Shown: positions 55,005 to 64,000 of the stretch, in pieces
How positions within the stretch are numbered: the first letter of the stretch is position 1
How the letters are laid out: each line of letters begins with the position of its first letter
Source: Halothiobacillus neapolitanus c2
Lineage (GTDB): Bacteria > Pseudomonadota > Gammaproteobacteria > Halothiobacillales > Halothiobacillaceae
NCBI RefSeq assembly: GCF_000024765.1
Contig: NC_013422.1
Location: 1,941,501 to 2,005,500 of the forward strand
Direction of reading: 5' to 3'
DNA length: 64,000 nucleotides
Made by a program: the position numbers and the translations under genes
The notes under the pieces: generated by a model
What the model saw: only the letters and a program-made list of their open reading frames with translations
Told to the model about the DNA's origin: nothing
Databases searched by the model: none

Positions 55005-57707
55005 CTACAAGCGCCGCGAGATCCGGATAGCGTCCTTGTCGGATTCGAGCACTTGCTCGCTGAACCCCGTCCGGGCCGCCAGTTGCCTCATTGGCTCGTT
55101 TTGCAACAGAACATCCCCGAACAGATAGCGCACGCCACGCTGCCGGGCGTAATCGATGAGCATTTCGAGCAGATGGCTGCCAAGGCCACGTCCGTGCCAC
55201 TCGTCCGCCACCACCAGGGCAAATTCGGCGCTTTCGCCATCCGGCTCCAGGCTGTATCGCGTCACGCCGACTTCCACCGCTTCACCATCCTCTGGTGTGT
55301 ACAAGGCAATAAAGGCCATTTCGCGGTCGTAGTCGATCTGGGTAAATCTGACCAGCATTTCCGGTGTGAGTTCGTTCAGCATCCGCATGAAACGAAAATA
55401 CCGCGTTTCCTCGGATAGCCCGCGCACGAAACACTGCTCGATCTCGGCATCTTCAGGGCGAATGGGACGCACCTTGATGACCTGACCATTATCCAGCACG
55501 ATCTCTCGTTGGAACGAAGCCGGATAGGGATGTATCGCCAAGTGGGCATAAGGATCCTGAATCGGCATGCGTTCGGTCAGTTCAATCCGGGCATCAACGG
55601 CCACGACAGAAAACTCACCAGCCAGAAGCGGGTTGATATCAATACCGGCTACTTCAGGCAATTCACAAACCAGCTCGGAAACCCGCATCAGAATTTGATC
55701 CAATGATTTGCGATCAACAGCAGGCTCATCCCGGAACGGGCCGAGCATCCGGGCGGCGTGCGTCTGCGCGATCAATCGATCGATCAACAAGCCATTCAAA
55801 GGGGGAAGCGCAAGGGCTCGATCGCGCAATACTTCGACGGCAATGCCGCCCATACCGAAGGCGATGACCGGCCCGAAAACCGGATCGCGCGTCACGCCCA
55901 GCAGCAATTCACGGGCGTGGCCGACCTCGGCCATCCGCTCGACCGTGATTCCTTCAATTTGCGCCTCGGGGTGTTGTGCCCGAACACGATCAAGCATCTC
56001 CTGGGCCTGTTGCCGCGTGGTTTGCACGCTGCGCACATTCAAACGCACGCCGCCGACATCGGTTTTGTGCGTCAACGTCGGTGCACTGATTTTCAGGGCA
56101 ACCGGGAACCCGAGCGACTCGGCCGCCAGCATGGCTTCGTCCGCGTCTCGCGCTAAGATCGTTTGTGTGGTGGGAATATGAAACGCATTGAGAATCGCCT
56201 TGGACTCTCGCGTGGTGAGCACCTTGCGACCCGCACTGCGCGCCGCGGCCAGAATCATTCTCGCGCCCGCAACATCCGGATATTTTTCAGCCAGGGCGGG
56301 TCCCGGCGTCTGCATCAACACCTGACGATTGCGTCGATGTGCGAGCAAGTAGGAAAGTGCCTCGACTGCCGTTTCGGGCGAACGAAACTGCGGGATATTC
56401 GCGGCATCGAACATATCTCGAGCTTCGTTCACCAACTTTTCACCCATCCAGCAGGCAAGTACCGGTTTTTTATACCCCGTTTGGGAATTGACTACATCGA
56501 TGACGGCCTGGGCACAGGCGGTCGGATCGGTCATGGCTTGTGGCGTCAGCATCACAATGATCATATCCACGCCCGGATCAGCCAACGAAAGGCGTAACGC
56601 CGTATCGTAACGCTCGGCCGTCGCGTCCCCGATGATGTCCATCGGGTTGCCGTGCGACCAGGTCGCAGGCAATGCAGCATTCAGCGCGGTAACGGTTCCG
56701 TCACTCAATTTTGCTAAAGGCACATTCAGATCGGCCGCGCGGTCGGTAGCCATTACGCCCGGCCCGCCGCCATTGGTGAGAATCAGGAGCTGATCGCCCC
56801 GCAAGCTCAGGCTGCTGGCCAATATTTGTGCGGCTGAAAACCACTGGGTAATGCGTTCGACCCGAACGACACCGGCCCGCGTGAGCGCCGCGTCGAACAC
56901 ATCATCCGCGCCGATCAACGCCCCGGTATGGGTTGCGGCCGCTTTTGAACCGGCTGCGTGACGTGCAGATTTGAGCACGATCACCGGTTTCATGCGCGCC
57001 GCGGCCCGCAAGCCACTCAAAAAGTGGCGGGCGTCCTTGATGCCTTCGATGTAAAGCAAAATGCCGGTGGTTTGCGTATCCAGCGCCAGATAATCCAGCA
57101 GGTCACCAAAATCGAGGTCTGCCGCATCGCCAGTCGAAGCAATCGCGGAGAACCCGACCCCGCGGCTTTGTGCCCAATCCAGCACCGCCGTCACCAGGGC
57201 GCCCGATTGCGACACCAACGCCAACTTACCAGGAAAAGCCTGATTGTGGCTGAATGTCGCATTCAGGCCGATACTGGGGCGCATCAACCCAAGGCAGTTC
57301 GGCCCCATCAGACGCATACCGAACTGCTGCGCCAATTCCAGACTCTCGCGCATCAGCCGCTTGCCATCGGAACGGTCGGCTTCCCCGCCCTCACCAAACC
57401 CCGCAGAGAGAATCACCGCCGACTTAACGCCCGCCATACCGCATTGCCGCAGAATTCCCGGAACAGAAACAGATGGTGTCGCGATGACGGCCAAATCAAC
57501 CGGCTGATCGAGGTGCAGAAGATCCGGCACGCAAGGCAAACCCTGAACCTGCGTGTACTTGGGATTGACCGGGACAATCGCGCCCTTGAATCCCGCATCC
57601 ACCAAATTCGCAAGCACCATGGTGCCCACGGCACCCTTGCGCTCACTGGCACCAAAAATGGCCACGCCACGGGGATTGAACATCGGTTGGAGAATATGTC
57701 CTGTCAT
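55005..57707 (-). CDS. acetate-CoA ligase (ADP-forming)-like / GNAT protein acetyltransferase (Pat/YfiQ-type)
   Basis: A 900-residue fusion. In order: CoA-binding Rossmann domain (about 8-130, VAIFGASERKGAVG), two succinyl-CoA-ligase-like domains (130-450), an ATP-grasp domain (about 490-710, LTHKTDVGGVRLN) and a C-terminal GNAT domain (about 745-895, DEWHGRGLGSHLL). This is the Pat/YfiQ layout that acetylates acetyl-CoA synthetase and other proteins. His260 (ATHTGAL) at the catalytic position of ADP-forming ligases is kept, so ligase activity cannot be excluded. It is divergent from an HDAC-family gene. Confidence 0.92.
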   Translation of the reverse strand: MTGHILQPMFNPRGVAIFGASERKGAVGTMVLANLVDAGFKGAIVPVNPKYTQVQGLPCVPDLLHLDQPVDLAVIATPSVSVPGILRQCGMAGVKSAVILSAGFGEGGEADRSDGKRLMRESLELAQQFGMRLMGPNCLGLMRPSIGLNATFSHNQAFPGKLALVSQSGALVTAVLDWAQSRGVGFSAIASTGDAADLDFGDLLDYLALDTQTTGILLYIEGIKDARHFLSGLRAAARMKPVIVLKSARHAAGSKAAATHTGALIGADDVFDAALTRAGVVRVERITQWFSAAQILASSLSLRGDQLLILTNGGGPGVMATDRAADLNVPLAKLSDGTVTALNAALPATWSHGNPMDIIGDATAERYDTALRLSLADPGVDMIIVMLTPQAMTDPTACAQAVIDVVNSQTGYKKPVLACWMGEKLVNEARDMFDAANIPQFRSPETAVEALSYLLAHRRNRQVLMQTPGPALAEKYPDVAGARMILAAARSAGRKVLTTRESKAILNAFHIPTTQTILARDADEAMLAAESLGFPVALKISAPTLTHKTDVGGVRLNVRSVQTTRQQAQEMLDRVRAQHPEAQIEGITVERMAEVGHARELLLGVTRDPVFGPVIAFGMGGIAVEVLRDRALALPPLNGLLIDRLIAQTHAARMLGPFRDEPAVDRKSLDQILMRVSELVCELPEVAGIDINPLLAGEFSVVAVDARIELTERMPIQDPYAHLAIHPYPASFQREIVLDNGQVIKVRPIRPEDAEIEQCFVRGLSEETRYFRFMRMLNELTPEMLVRFTQIDYDREMAFIALYTPEDGEAVEVGVTRYSLEPDGESAEFALVVADEWHGRGLGSHLLEMLIDYARQRGVRYLFGDVLLQNEPMRQLAARTGFSEQVLESDKDAIRISRRL

Positions 57708-57762
57708 TAACTAACCCTCGGTGGCCCATGGTTTGCTGAATCTCAGATCACGATCGACCATA

Positions 57763-57872
57763 GGGCACCTCGAAATACCCGTGATTCGTCGTTCCCGCGA
57801 AAGCGGGAGCCCAGAAAAATCAAGGCGCTGGATTTCCGCCTACGCGGGAATGACGGGTTTTTCGAAGTGCCC
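57763..57872. repeat. palindromic dispersed repeat, copy 2 (MITE-like)
   Basis: About 110 bp nearly identical to 37978-38097, with terminal inverted repeats GGGCACCTCGAAA and TTTCGAAGTGCCC (12 of 13 pairing). Inside are the two hairpin motifs (CGCGAAAGCGGG type and CGCCTACGCGGG type). It lies between the Pat-like and HDAC-like gene starts. Confidence 0.9.
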
Positions 57873-57974
57873 AAGCAAGATTCAATTGTGCGCTATCTTG
57901 CTCTGATCGATGCGCCCGCGCAAAATAGATTCACATGATAAGCGCACACGATAATCTTCAATGATGGCAACCCG

Positions 57975-58907
57975 ATGAATCTTGCTTACATAACACATCC
58001 GGATTGCCTGCTGCACAGTAATGGCCTCATCAGTGGCATGCCGCATCCGGAAAACCAACGTCGACTCACTGAAATTCAGGATCATCTGATCGCCCAGGGC
58101 ATCGAACCCTGGCTGGTTCATCTGACTGCTCCGGTTGCCACCAAAGAGCAACTCTGCCTTGCTCATGATCAGGCGTATGTCGAAGATGTTTTTCAGAATG
58201 CGCCGGAGGTTGGCGGGTTTTTGTACGATCAGGACGTCGTGATGATGCCGCACACGCTCTCCGCCGCGCGTCATGCAGCCGGCAGCGGCATTGCCGCCGT
58301 CGACTGGGTTATGGCTCAACCGAACCGACGCGCCTTCTGCGCCATCCGCCCACCGGGGCATCATGCAGGAAAACACAAAGCAGCCGGGTTCTGCCTGTTC
58401 AACAATGCGGCCATCGCCTGCTATCACGCGCTGACGAATGCTGGAATCGAGCGGGTGGCCATAGTCGATTTCGATGTGCACCATGGTGATGGCACGGAAG
58501 ACATCGTGGCGGGCGACGAGCGAATCCTGTTCTGCTCAAGCTTTCAGCATCCGTTCTATCCGTATAGCGGCGTTTCGCCCTCTGCCGAGAACTGTCTCCC
58601 CGTTCCCCTGCCCCAAGGCACCCGGGGCGATACTTGGCGTAGCGCCGTATCGGCAGCGTGGTTCGAACGCCTCGATGCCTTCGCACCCCAGCTGATTGTT
58701 ATCTCAGCAGGTTTCGACGGCCACCTGCTCGATGACATGGGCGGTTGGGGGCTGGTAGAGGCCGACTATGAATGGCTGACACAGCAATTGGTACACATCG
58801 CCAACCGCCATGCCAAGGGCAGAACAATTTCTTTACTGGAAGGCGGTTATGAACCGCACGCGCTGGCACGCAGCGTGGCTGCGCATATCACGGCATTACA
58901 GGCCTGA
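57975..58907 (+). CDS. histone deacetylase family protein (acetylpolyamine/lysine deacetylase-like)
   Basis: A 310-residue zinc hydrolase of the class II HDAC/AcuC type. The His pair in RPPGHHA, the zinc ligands in DFDVHHGDG (Asp and His) and AGFDGH (Asp), and the C-terminal LEGGYE are all present, so it looks catalytic. Substrate may be acetyl-lysine or acetylpolyamine. It is divergent from the Pat-like acetyltransferase (267-bp gap), which hints at an acetylation/deacetylation pair. Confidence 0.92.
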   Translation: MNLAYITHPDCLLHSNGLISGMPHPENQRRLTEIQDHLIAQGIEPWLVHLTAPVATKEQLCLAHDQAYVEDVFQNAPEVGGFLYDQDVVMMPHTLSAARHAAGSGIAAVDWVMAQPNRRAFCAIRPPGHHAGKHKAAGFCLFNNAAIACYHALTNAGIERVAIVDFDVHHGDGTEDIVAGDERILFCSSFQHPFYPYSGVSPSAENCLPVPLPQGTRGDTWRSAVSAAWFERLDAFAPQLIVISAGFDGHLLDDMGGWGLVEADYEWLTQQLVHIANRHAKGRTISLLEGGYEPHALARSVAAHITALQA

Positions 58908-59039
58908 CCCACGCAAGTCGCCGGACCCAAAGCACCAATGAGGATGACAAAATGGTAATCCAAAGCCACCTGCATCGGTCAACCGATTTAGGGTAAGCTT
59001 GCGGGCTTGTTTTGCCGGCCTATCGCTGAGGAATATGCC

Positions 59040-59840
59040 ATGATGTTGCCCGACTGGCTCACCGCCGCCGTTCTTGGTCTGGTTGAGGGTGCCACAGAAT
59101 TTTTACCGATTTCATCCACCGGTCATTTGATCATTGCCGCGGATTTTCTCGGCTATACCGGCGATGGTGCCAAGGTATTCGAGATTTTCATTCAGCTAGG
59201 TGCGATTCTGGCGGTTATGTGGTTCTATCGACAAAAACTAACCAGCGTTCTGGTGGGTTTACCCCGTGAGCGCAGCGCACAAAAATTCACTCTGAATCTT
59301 ATAGTAGCCTTCATCCCCGCCGCCATTATCGGGCTGGCAACACATAGCTATATCAAAGCGCATCTGTTCAATCCGCTCTTTGTGGCCGTTGCCTTGATTA
59401 TCGGCGGGTTCATAATTTTGCTGGTCGAACGGTTCGCGCCTGCGCCGCGCATCCACCATGTGGACGACATGAGCTGGAAAGATGCCCTTAAAGTGGGTGT
59501 AGCGCAATGCTTCGCGCTGATTCCGGGCACCTCGCGCTCCGGCTCGACGATCATGGGCGGCATGATGTTCGGCCTGTCGCGGACCACGGCAACCGAGTTC
59601 TCGTTTTTCCTTGCCATCCCAACCATGCTCGCCGCCACGCTGTTCGACCTGATCAAACACATGCACCTGCTGCATCCCGAAGACATCCACATGATGATCA
59701 TCGGCTTCATTGCCGCCTTTATTTCCGGCCTGGTGTTTGTGAGCATGCTGCTGCACTACATCAGCAAACATACCTTCAAGGGCTTTGCTTATTACCGGAT
59801 TGTGTTCGGTGCGCTGGTGTTGTGGTATTTCTGGCCCTGA
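59040..59840 (+). CDS. uppP: undecaprenyl-diphosphatase
   Basis: UppP (BacA) recycles undecaprenyl diphosphate for cell wall synthesis. The 266-residue membrane protein has the two catalytic motifs [15 protein letters not shown] (around 18-32) and PGTSRSGST (around 161-169), with about eight helices. ATG 59040 was chosen for the GAGG site 8 bp upstream. A terminator follows. Confidence 0.96.
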   Translation: MMLPDWLTAAVLGLVEGATEFLPISSTGHLIIAADFLGYTGDGAKVFEIFIQLGAILAVMWFYRQKLTSVLVGLPRERSAQKFTLNLIVAFIPAAIIGLATHSYIKAHLFNPLFVAVALIIGGFIILLVERFAPAPRIHHVDDMSWKDALKVGVAQCFALIPGTSRSGSTIMGGMMFGLSRTTATEFSFFLAIPTMLAATLFDLIKHMHLLHPEDIHMMIIGFIAAFISGLVFVSMLLHYISKHTFKGFAYYRIVFGALVLWYFWP

Positions 59841-59870
59841 TGCATAGAAAAAGAGCAAACCGAAAAATAA

Positions 59871-59898
59871 AAAGGCCGGGCATTGCCCGGCATTTTGT
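59871..59898. terminator. terminator between uppP and nusB
   Basis: A 7-bp stem (GCCGGGC and GCCCGGC) with an ATT loop, then ATTTTGTTA. On the opposite strand, A/T-rich DNA precedes it, so it can serve both convergent genes. Confidence 0.85.
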
Positions 59899-59907
59899 TA
59901 GTGGATT

Positions 59908-60498
59908 TTAGCGTCTCGGCTCGTTCAAACGAACGCGATCGGCCAGTTTATCCAGCACGCCGTTGATGTATTTGTGGCTCTCTGTCGCACCGTACAGCTT
60001 CGCCATTTCAACCGCTTCGTTGATGGCCACCGCGCGCGGGATTTCCGGCGTATGGATCAGCTCGAATGCGCCGAGACGCAAGATCGCTTGCTCGATCGGA
60101 TCGATTTCCGCCAGCGGGCGATCCAGCAAGGGCGAGTAGGCCTCGTCCAGTGATTCCTCGTTCGCCGAAACACCCCGCACGATTCTGCGGAACAGCTCCA
60201 GATCGACCTTGAGCATGAAGGCGTCTTCCATGAACTGCGCATCCAGCAAATCGACGGGCGTATGGTTCAGGATTTGTTGATACAGCGCTTGAACAGCTCG
60301 CTCGCGCGCCCAGCGCCAGCGCTTCTTCGGCGATGGCTTGCGGGGCGGGTGGCTTGATCTGGATTTTGACCTGGATTTCGACGTGGCAGGTGCTGCCTCT
60401 TCCTGCGCCACATCATCGGATACGGGCTCAAAAGCACCTACAGAATCAGCTAAAGACGCTTTCGATTTTTCCCAAGGGAATTCAGAGAGTTTAGTCAC
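59908..60498 (-). CDS. nusB: transcription antitermination factor NusB with N-terminal extension
   Basis: NusB, with NusE and others, supports rRNA antitermination. Residues about 60-196 are the all-helical domain ([14 protein letters not shown], then [17 protein letters not shown] and [18 protein letters not shown]). A 55-60 residue N-terminal extension is Ser/Lys/Arg/Pro-rich and probably disordered ([10 protein letters not shown]), not usual in NusB. It overlaps ribH by 4 bp in the riboflavin operon. Confidence 0.94.
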   Translation of the reverse strand: MTKLSEFPWEKSKASLADSVGAFEPVSDDVAQEEAAPATSKSRSKSRSSHPPRKPSPKKRWRWARERAVQALYQQILNHTPVDLLDAQFMEDAFMLKVDLELFRRIVRGVSANEESLDEAYSPLLDRPLAEIDPIEQAILRLGAFELIHTPEIPRAVAINEAVEMAKLYGATESHKYINGVLDKLADRVRLNEPRR

Positions 60499-60986
60499 TC
60501 GATATGATCCAGTTGCTTGACAAGATTGACCATCTCAATGGCCGTGGCGGCGGCTTCACTGCCTTTGTTGCCTGCTTTGGTGCCGGCACGCTCGATCGAT
60601 TGCTCAATAGTGTCGGTCGTTAGTACACCAAAAATGACGGGCAAGTCGAAATCCATAGACACAGCGGCAATACCTTTGGCCGCTTCGCCGGCAACGTAAT
60701 CGAAATGTGCCGTCGAGCCCCGAATCACCGCCCCCAAACAAATGATGGCATCAAAACGTTCGCTGGCCGCCGCGCGTTGAGCAACCAAGGGGATCTCATA
60801 TGCACCCGGCACTTTGACGAGGGTAATGGCATCGGTCGGCACACCCGAACGCTTGAGGGTGTCGATGGCCCCTTCAACCAGACGATCCACAATAAACGCG
60901 TTCCATCGAGTAGACAGAATGGCGTAACGCGCCTCGCCCGTGGCGGTCAGCCCGCCTTCAATCACCTTAATTCCGGCCATGCTCAT
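60495..60986 (-). CDS. ribH: 6,7-dimethyl-8-ribityllumazine synthase
   Basis: RibH condenses the dihydroxybutanone phosphate product of RibB with the ribitylaminopyrimidine. The 163-residue protein has [14 protein letters not shown], the phosphate-binding [11 protein letters not shown] with catalytic His, and ISVSMDF-like strands. It lies 24 bp after ribB and overlaps nusB by 4 bp. Confidence 0.97.
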   Translation of the reverse strand: MSMAGIKVIEGGLTATGEARYAILSTRWNAFIVDRLVEGAIDTLKRSGVPTDAITLVKVPGAYEIPLVAQRAAASERFDAIICLGAVIRGSTAHFDYVAGEAAKGIAAVSMDFDLPVIFGVLTTDTIEQSIERAGTKAGNKGSEAAATAIEMVNLVKQLDHIE

Positions 60987-61010
60987 GTGTTTGCTCCCGC
61001 GATCAATGTG

Positions 61011-62144
61011 TTATTTTGCCATTTCGGCAGTCGCTTCAGCGACTTCATCATAAATGTAATCCACCACTTCCAAGCCATAACCTGCCAGGGCGTGGAAGCG
61101 TTTCGGGGCACTCATCACGCGCATGCGCTGAACGCCCAAGTCTTTTAAAATTTGTGCTCCCACACCATAGGTGCGCACATGATCTTTGGCGGGTGTGGTT
61201 GGGCTTTGGCCGGTTTGCCAATGACGAAGCTGCTCGCTGACATCCGCTTCATCCAGCTCAGGGCGCAAAATAACGGCAACGCCCACATCCATTTGCCCCA
61301 AGCGCGCCATCACATCAGACAACGGCCAACCACAATCGGAACCCAACGGTTCGAGCAAATCACAGACCGGTTGGTGCACATGCACACGAACCGGCACGGG
61401 CATATCGGGTGTCGGCTTGCCGCGAACCAGAGCCAGATGCGTTTGTCCCGTACTGTGGTCCTTGTAACTCACCAAACGGAACGTCCCCCACCGCGTATCG
61501 ATCTCGGATTCGGCGATGCGCTCGATGGAGCGTTCATGCTTCATGCGGTAGCGAATTAGGTCTTCGATCGAGCCGATCTTGAGTTGGTGCGTCTGCGCGA
61601 ACACTTCAAGATCAGGCCGACGCGCCATGCTGCCATCCTCGTTGAGGATTTCAACGATCACCGCCGCAGGCTCCTGGGCGCCCGCCAAGCGGGCCAGATC
61701 CACACCCGCTTCGGTGTGCCCGGCTCGGGTCAGTACGCCACCTGCGCGCGCCATCAGTGGAAAGACATGTCCGGGTTGAACGATATCGGTGGGCTTGGCA
61801 TCCACCGCCACCGCCGCCTGCACCGTTCGTGCGCGATCTTGCGCGGAAATCCCGGTAGTAACACCTTGTGCCGCCTCGATGGACACGGTGAATGCAGTCG
61901 AAAATTGTTCGTTATTATGCGACACCATCAAGGGTAACTTAAGTTGGCTGCATCGTGCTTCGGTGAGTGTCAGGCAGATCAACCCGCGCCCGAATCGCGC
62001 CATGAAGTTGATGTCTTCTGGCCGGGCTTTTTCTGCCAGCATCAGCAAATCGCCTTCATTTTCGCGATCTTCATCATCCACAATAATGACCATGCGCCCT
62101 GCGGCGAGGTCATCGAGAATTTCATCGATTGAACTGAAGCTCAT
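61011..62144 (-). CDS. ribB: 3,4-dihydroxy-2-butanone-4-phosphate synthase with degenerate GTP cyclohydrolase II domain
   Basis: The N-terminal RibB domain (about 1-200) has VDDEDRENEGDLL and GHTEAGVDLARLAG and looks active. The C-terminal half (about 210-370) has the GTP cyclohydrolase II fold but lacks the zinc-binding HSECLTGD-type motif with its cysteine set: the region reads VHVHQPVCDLLEPLGSDCG, so the GCH II reaction is unlikely. Such RibB proteins with a degenerate second domain are known in gammaproteobacteria, which need a separate RibA. It sits between ribE and ribH. Confidence 0.94.
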   Translation of the reverse strand: MSFSSIDEILDDLAAGRMVIIVDDEDRENEGDLLMLAEKARPEDINFMARFGRGLICLTLTEARCSQLKLPLMVSHNNEQFSTAFTVSIEAAQGVTTGISAQDRARTVQAAVAVDAKPTDIVQPGHVFPLMARAGGVLTRAGHTEAGVDLARLAGAQEPAAVIVEILNEDGSMARRPDLEVFAQTHQLKIGSIEDLIRYRMKHERSIERIAESEIDTRWGTFRLVSYKDHSTGQTHLALVRGKPTPDMPVPVRVHVHQPVCDLLEPLGSDCGWPLSDVMARLGQMDVGVAVILRPELDEADVSEQLRHWQTGQSPTTPAKDHVRTYGVGAQILKDLGVQRMRVMSAPKRFHALAGYGLEVVDYIYDEVAEATAEMAK

Positions 62145-62237
62145 TTATATCGGGCTCGTTTAGGTCAAAGGATGAATTCTAGCATTTGCAGAGGCCTGAT
62201 CGCGTGAAAACCCGTTACGCTCGGCAAAAATCACGGC

Positions 62238-62888
62238 TCAACCAGCCGAATAAGGTGAACCCAGCAGGTCGGCATAGGGATGTTTGGCAGAATGCGCTTG
62301 CCCTGCCAGCAATCGTTCGAGATAACGTGCCACCACGTCGATTTCGAGATTAACCGAGCCTCCCGCCTGATACCGCCCCATGATGGTTTGCTCCAATGTA
62401 TGCGGGATGATGGTCAGTCGGAATCGAGCGCCATCGACATCATTGACAGTCAGGCTGACGCCATCGATGGTCACCGATCCTTTTTTCGCGATGTACTTCG
62501 ATAAATCATCGGGCGCCCGCAGCCAGAAACTGGTCGCCCGCGCGTCCTCGCTGCGTGATTCCACCTCGGCCAGACCATCGACATGACCACTCACCAAATG
62601 CCCACCCAACGGCGTGGACAAGGTCAGTGCCGTTTCAAGATTCACCGGCGAACCCGGTTTCAGATGACCAAGCGTGGTGAACTTTAGCGTCTCGCGCGAA
62701 CAATCCACGGTAAAACTATGCGCGTCAAAAGCTGTGACGGTCAAACATACGCCATTAACCGCGATGCTGTCACCCAAGGCGATCTTGTTCATATCCAGCT
62801 TGCCCGCATCGATCGTCAATTGGATATCACCGCCCTTGGGCGCCAAGGTTTGCATTGACCCTACAGACTGAATAATGCCGGTAAACAT
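62238..62888 (-). CDS. ribE: riboflavin synthase alpha subunit
   Basis: This trimeric enzyme dismutates two lumazines to riboflavin. The 216-residue protein has two lumazine-binding repeats, beginning MFTGIIQSVG and (around residue 100) HLVSGHVDGLAEV. It lies 89 bp after ribD and before ribB. No FMN riboswitch is visible upstream. Confidence 0.96.
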   Translation of the reverse strand: MFTGIIQSVGSMQTLAPKGGDIQLTIDAGKLDMNKIALGDSIAVNGVCLTVTAFDAHSFTVDCSRETLKFTTLGHLKPGSPVNLETALTLSTPLGGHLVSGHVDGLAEVESRSEDARATSFWLRAPDDLSKYIAKKGSVTIDGVSLTVNDVDGARFRLTIIPHTLEQTIMGRYQAGGSVNLEIDVVARYLERLLAGQAHSAKHPYADLLGSPYSAG

Positions 62889-62977
62889 GGCTTTTCTCCC
62901 GAAAACGATTTATCCAAAAAGATGATCAAGGAACATTACTGGTTTGCTGCACACCTTATGCAGAGGCCTCTAGCGCA

Positions 62978-64000
62978 TCATCCAGCAACACCGGATGAAT
63001 CGACGAGTGGCACCAGCGTGATGCGAATATCCTGCCCCACTGGCGTGGTGTCCCGAATCTGCCAGCGGGGTGCGTCATCGAGCCGAATTGGCGATGCCAA
63101 ATCAAGGCAGGGTTGGGCTTTATGCCCCAACAACACCGGCGCTTGATAGATGATCAATTCATCCACCCAACCCTGATCGACAAAGGCACCCGCCAGTTTT
63201 GGCCCTGATTCAACCAGAACCTCACTGATGCCCTGCAGGGCCAGATCACGCAGGATGAACCCAAGATCCAGACCAAATTCAGCCTGTGGCGCTGCGACCA
63301 ATTGAACGCCCCGCGCGGTCAAACCATCATGATGAATACCCGCATCCACATCACGTGTGTAGATACGCACCTCGCCTTGCACATCAAATATTGGTGCGAA
63401 CGGTGGCAAGCGCAAGCCGCTATCGAGCACGACCCGCAACGGTTGGCGCACAGCGCCGTCAATCGCAAGCGCCTCGGGCGATAACCGCACATTGAGACGC
63501 GCATCATCGGTTAGCACAGTGTCCACGCCGGTCAAAACTGCCGCGTGGCGCGCACGCAGAAACTGCACATCGTGCCGGGCCGCTTCACCCGTAATCCAGC
63601 GGCTTTCGCCATTGGCAAGCGCCGTGCGGCCATCAAGCGATTGGGCAATCTTGACCGTGACCCAAGGACGCCCGCGCTCGATACGGGATAAAAACCCGCG
63701 ATTAAGCCAACGCGCCTCGGCTTCCAGCAAGCCAGACTCAACCTGCACGCCCGCTGTGCGCAGAATGGCATGCCCTTCCCCCGCTACGCGCGGATCGGGA
63801 TCAGTCATGGCGGTGACCACACGGCGAACCCCGGCGTCAGCCAATTGCGGTGCGCAAGCGGGCGTTCTTCCCACATGCGCGCAGGGTTCGAGTGTGACGT
63901 AGGCGGTCGCCCCCTTGGCGCGCTCGCCCGCCTCTTGCAAGGCGAACACTTCGGCATGGGGGCCACCTGCGAGCGCATGAAACCCCCGACCAACGACTTC
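62978..64000 (-). CDS. ribD: bifunctional deaminase/reductase RibD (5' end outside window)
   Basis: The window's right edge cuts the N-terminus; the frame is open to position 64000. Visible parts are the deaminase zinc motifs HAE (63950s) and PCAHVGRTPAC, then the reductase domain (WVTVKIAQSLDGR, then VLTGVDTVLTDD, and EVLVESGPKLAGAF). It carries out two steps between GTP cyclohydrolase II product and the ribitylaminopyrimidine. First visible gene of the riboflavin operon. Confidence 0.96.
   Translation of the reverse strand, partial: EVVGRGFHALAGGPHAEVFALQEAGERAKGATAYVTLEPCAHVGRTPACAPQLADAGVRRVVTAMTDPDPRVAGEGHAILRTAGVQVESGLLEAEARWLNRGFLSRIERGRPWVTVKIAQSLDGRTALANGESRWITGEAARHDVQFLRARHAAVLTGVDTVLTDDARLNVRLSPEALAIDGAVRQPLRVVLDSGLRLPPFAPIFDVQGEVRIYTRDVDAGIHHDGLTARGVQLVAAPQAEFGLDLGFILRDLALQGISEVLVESGPKLAGAFVDQGWVDELIIYQAPVLLGHKAQPCLDLASPIRLDDAPRWQIRDTTPVGQDIRITLVPLVDSSGVAG

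Noticed and set aside
57721-57906. 61-codon frame in repeat copy 2
   Set aside because: Same repeat translation as copy 1, without ribosome site or other homology.
62238-62888. FMN riboswitch for the riboflavin genes
   Set aside because: Neither the gap before ribE nor that before ribB contains an RFN-element pattern; the operon start is outside the window.

Overview
This window looks like chromosomal DNA of a gammaproteobacterial sulfur-oxidising chemolithoautotroph, most likely Halothiobacillus-like. That is an inference. It rests on a flavocytochrome c sulfide dehydrogenase locus placed beside a cytochrome-c-fused membrane oxidase-like complex, a pyrophosphate-type phosphofructokinase divergent from fructose-1,6-bisphosphatase (a carbon-fixation style gluconeogenic pair), periplasmic rhodanese proteins, and Pseudomonas/E. 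coli-like gene orders (yceF-yceD-rpmF-plsX-fabH, yafS-rnhA-dnaQ, yggS-proC-yggT-metX-metW divergent from pilT-pilU, asmA-mutY-yggX, ribD-ribE-ribB-ribH-nusB). Coding density is high. I see no rRNA, no tRNA, no CRISPR array and no intact insertion sequence.

Layout. 1-4.1 kb: a partial CYTH protein, then the fatty acid/phospholipid cluster fabH-plsX-rpmF-yceD with divergent yceF. 4.1-10 kb: a lysophospholipid-transporter-like MFS protein, a Spy-like periplasmic protein divergent from an OmpR/EnvZ-type two-component system, and an Nramp Mn transporter behind a striking palindromic operator. 10-16 kb: a binding protein plus GGDEF/EAL operon, a thioredoxin-fold-like protein, a tandem rhodanese and a lipoprotein. 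16-26.6 kb: housekeeping genes (prfC, ygfZ, thiG, trmB, dnaQ, rnhA, aroC), with a decayed ABC-2 permease remnant. 26.7-29.6 kb: an acyl-CoA ligase/PLP decarboxylase pair of the exosortase-associated families, without an exosortase. 29.6-37.7 kb: metW-metX-yggT-proC-yggS and three tandem PilT/PilU ATPases.

37.7-43.9 kb is the most interesting part. A long AT-rich leader carrying a mobile palindromic repeat is followed by fccA (monoheme c), fccB (lacking the usual flavin-linking cysteine), a polytopic membrane protein fused to a C-terminal cytochrome c, a second polytopic subunit and a diheme c4-like cytochrome. The simplest reading is a self-contained sulfide-to-oxygen electron chain: sulfide is oxidised by FccAB, electrons pass through c-type cytochromes, and a cytochrome bd-superfamily-like membrane complex that takes electrons from cytochrome c rather than quinol reduces the acceptor. 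This is an inference and needs testing.

44-55 kb: yggX-mutY-asmA, moaD, a small CBM48 protein with a hexose-6-phosphate mutarotase, a YcgR-type c-di-GMP effector, the divergent PFK/FBP pair and two small periplasmic proteins. 55-59 kb: an acetyl-CoA-ligase/acetyltransferase (Pat-like) opposite a histone-deacetylase-family protein, with the second copy of the palindromic repeat between them. 59-64 kb: uppP and the riboflavin operon, whose ribB carries a degenerate GTP cyclohydrolase II domain. c-di-GMP signalling (GGDEF/EAL, YcgR) and pilus retraction (PilT/U) occur together and may be linked.
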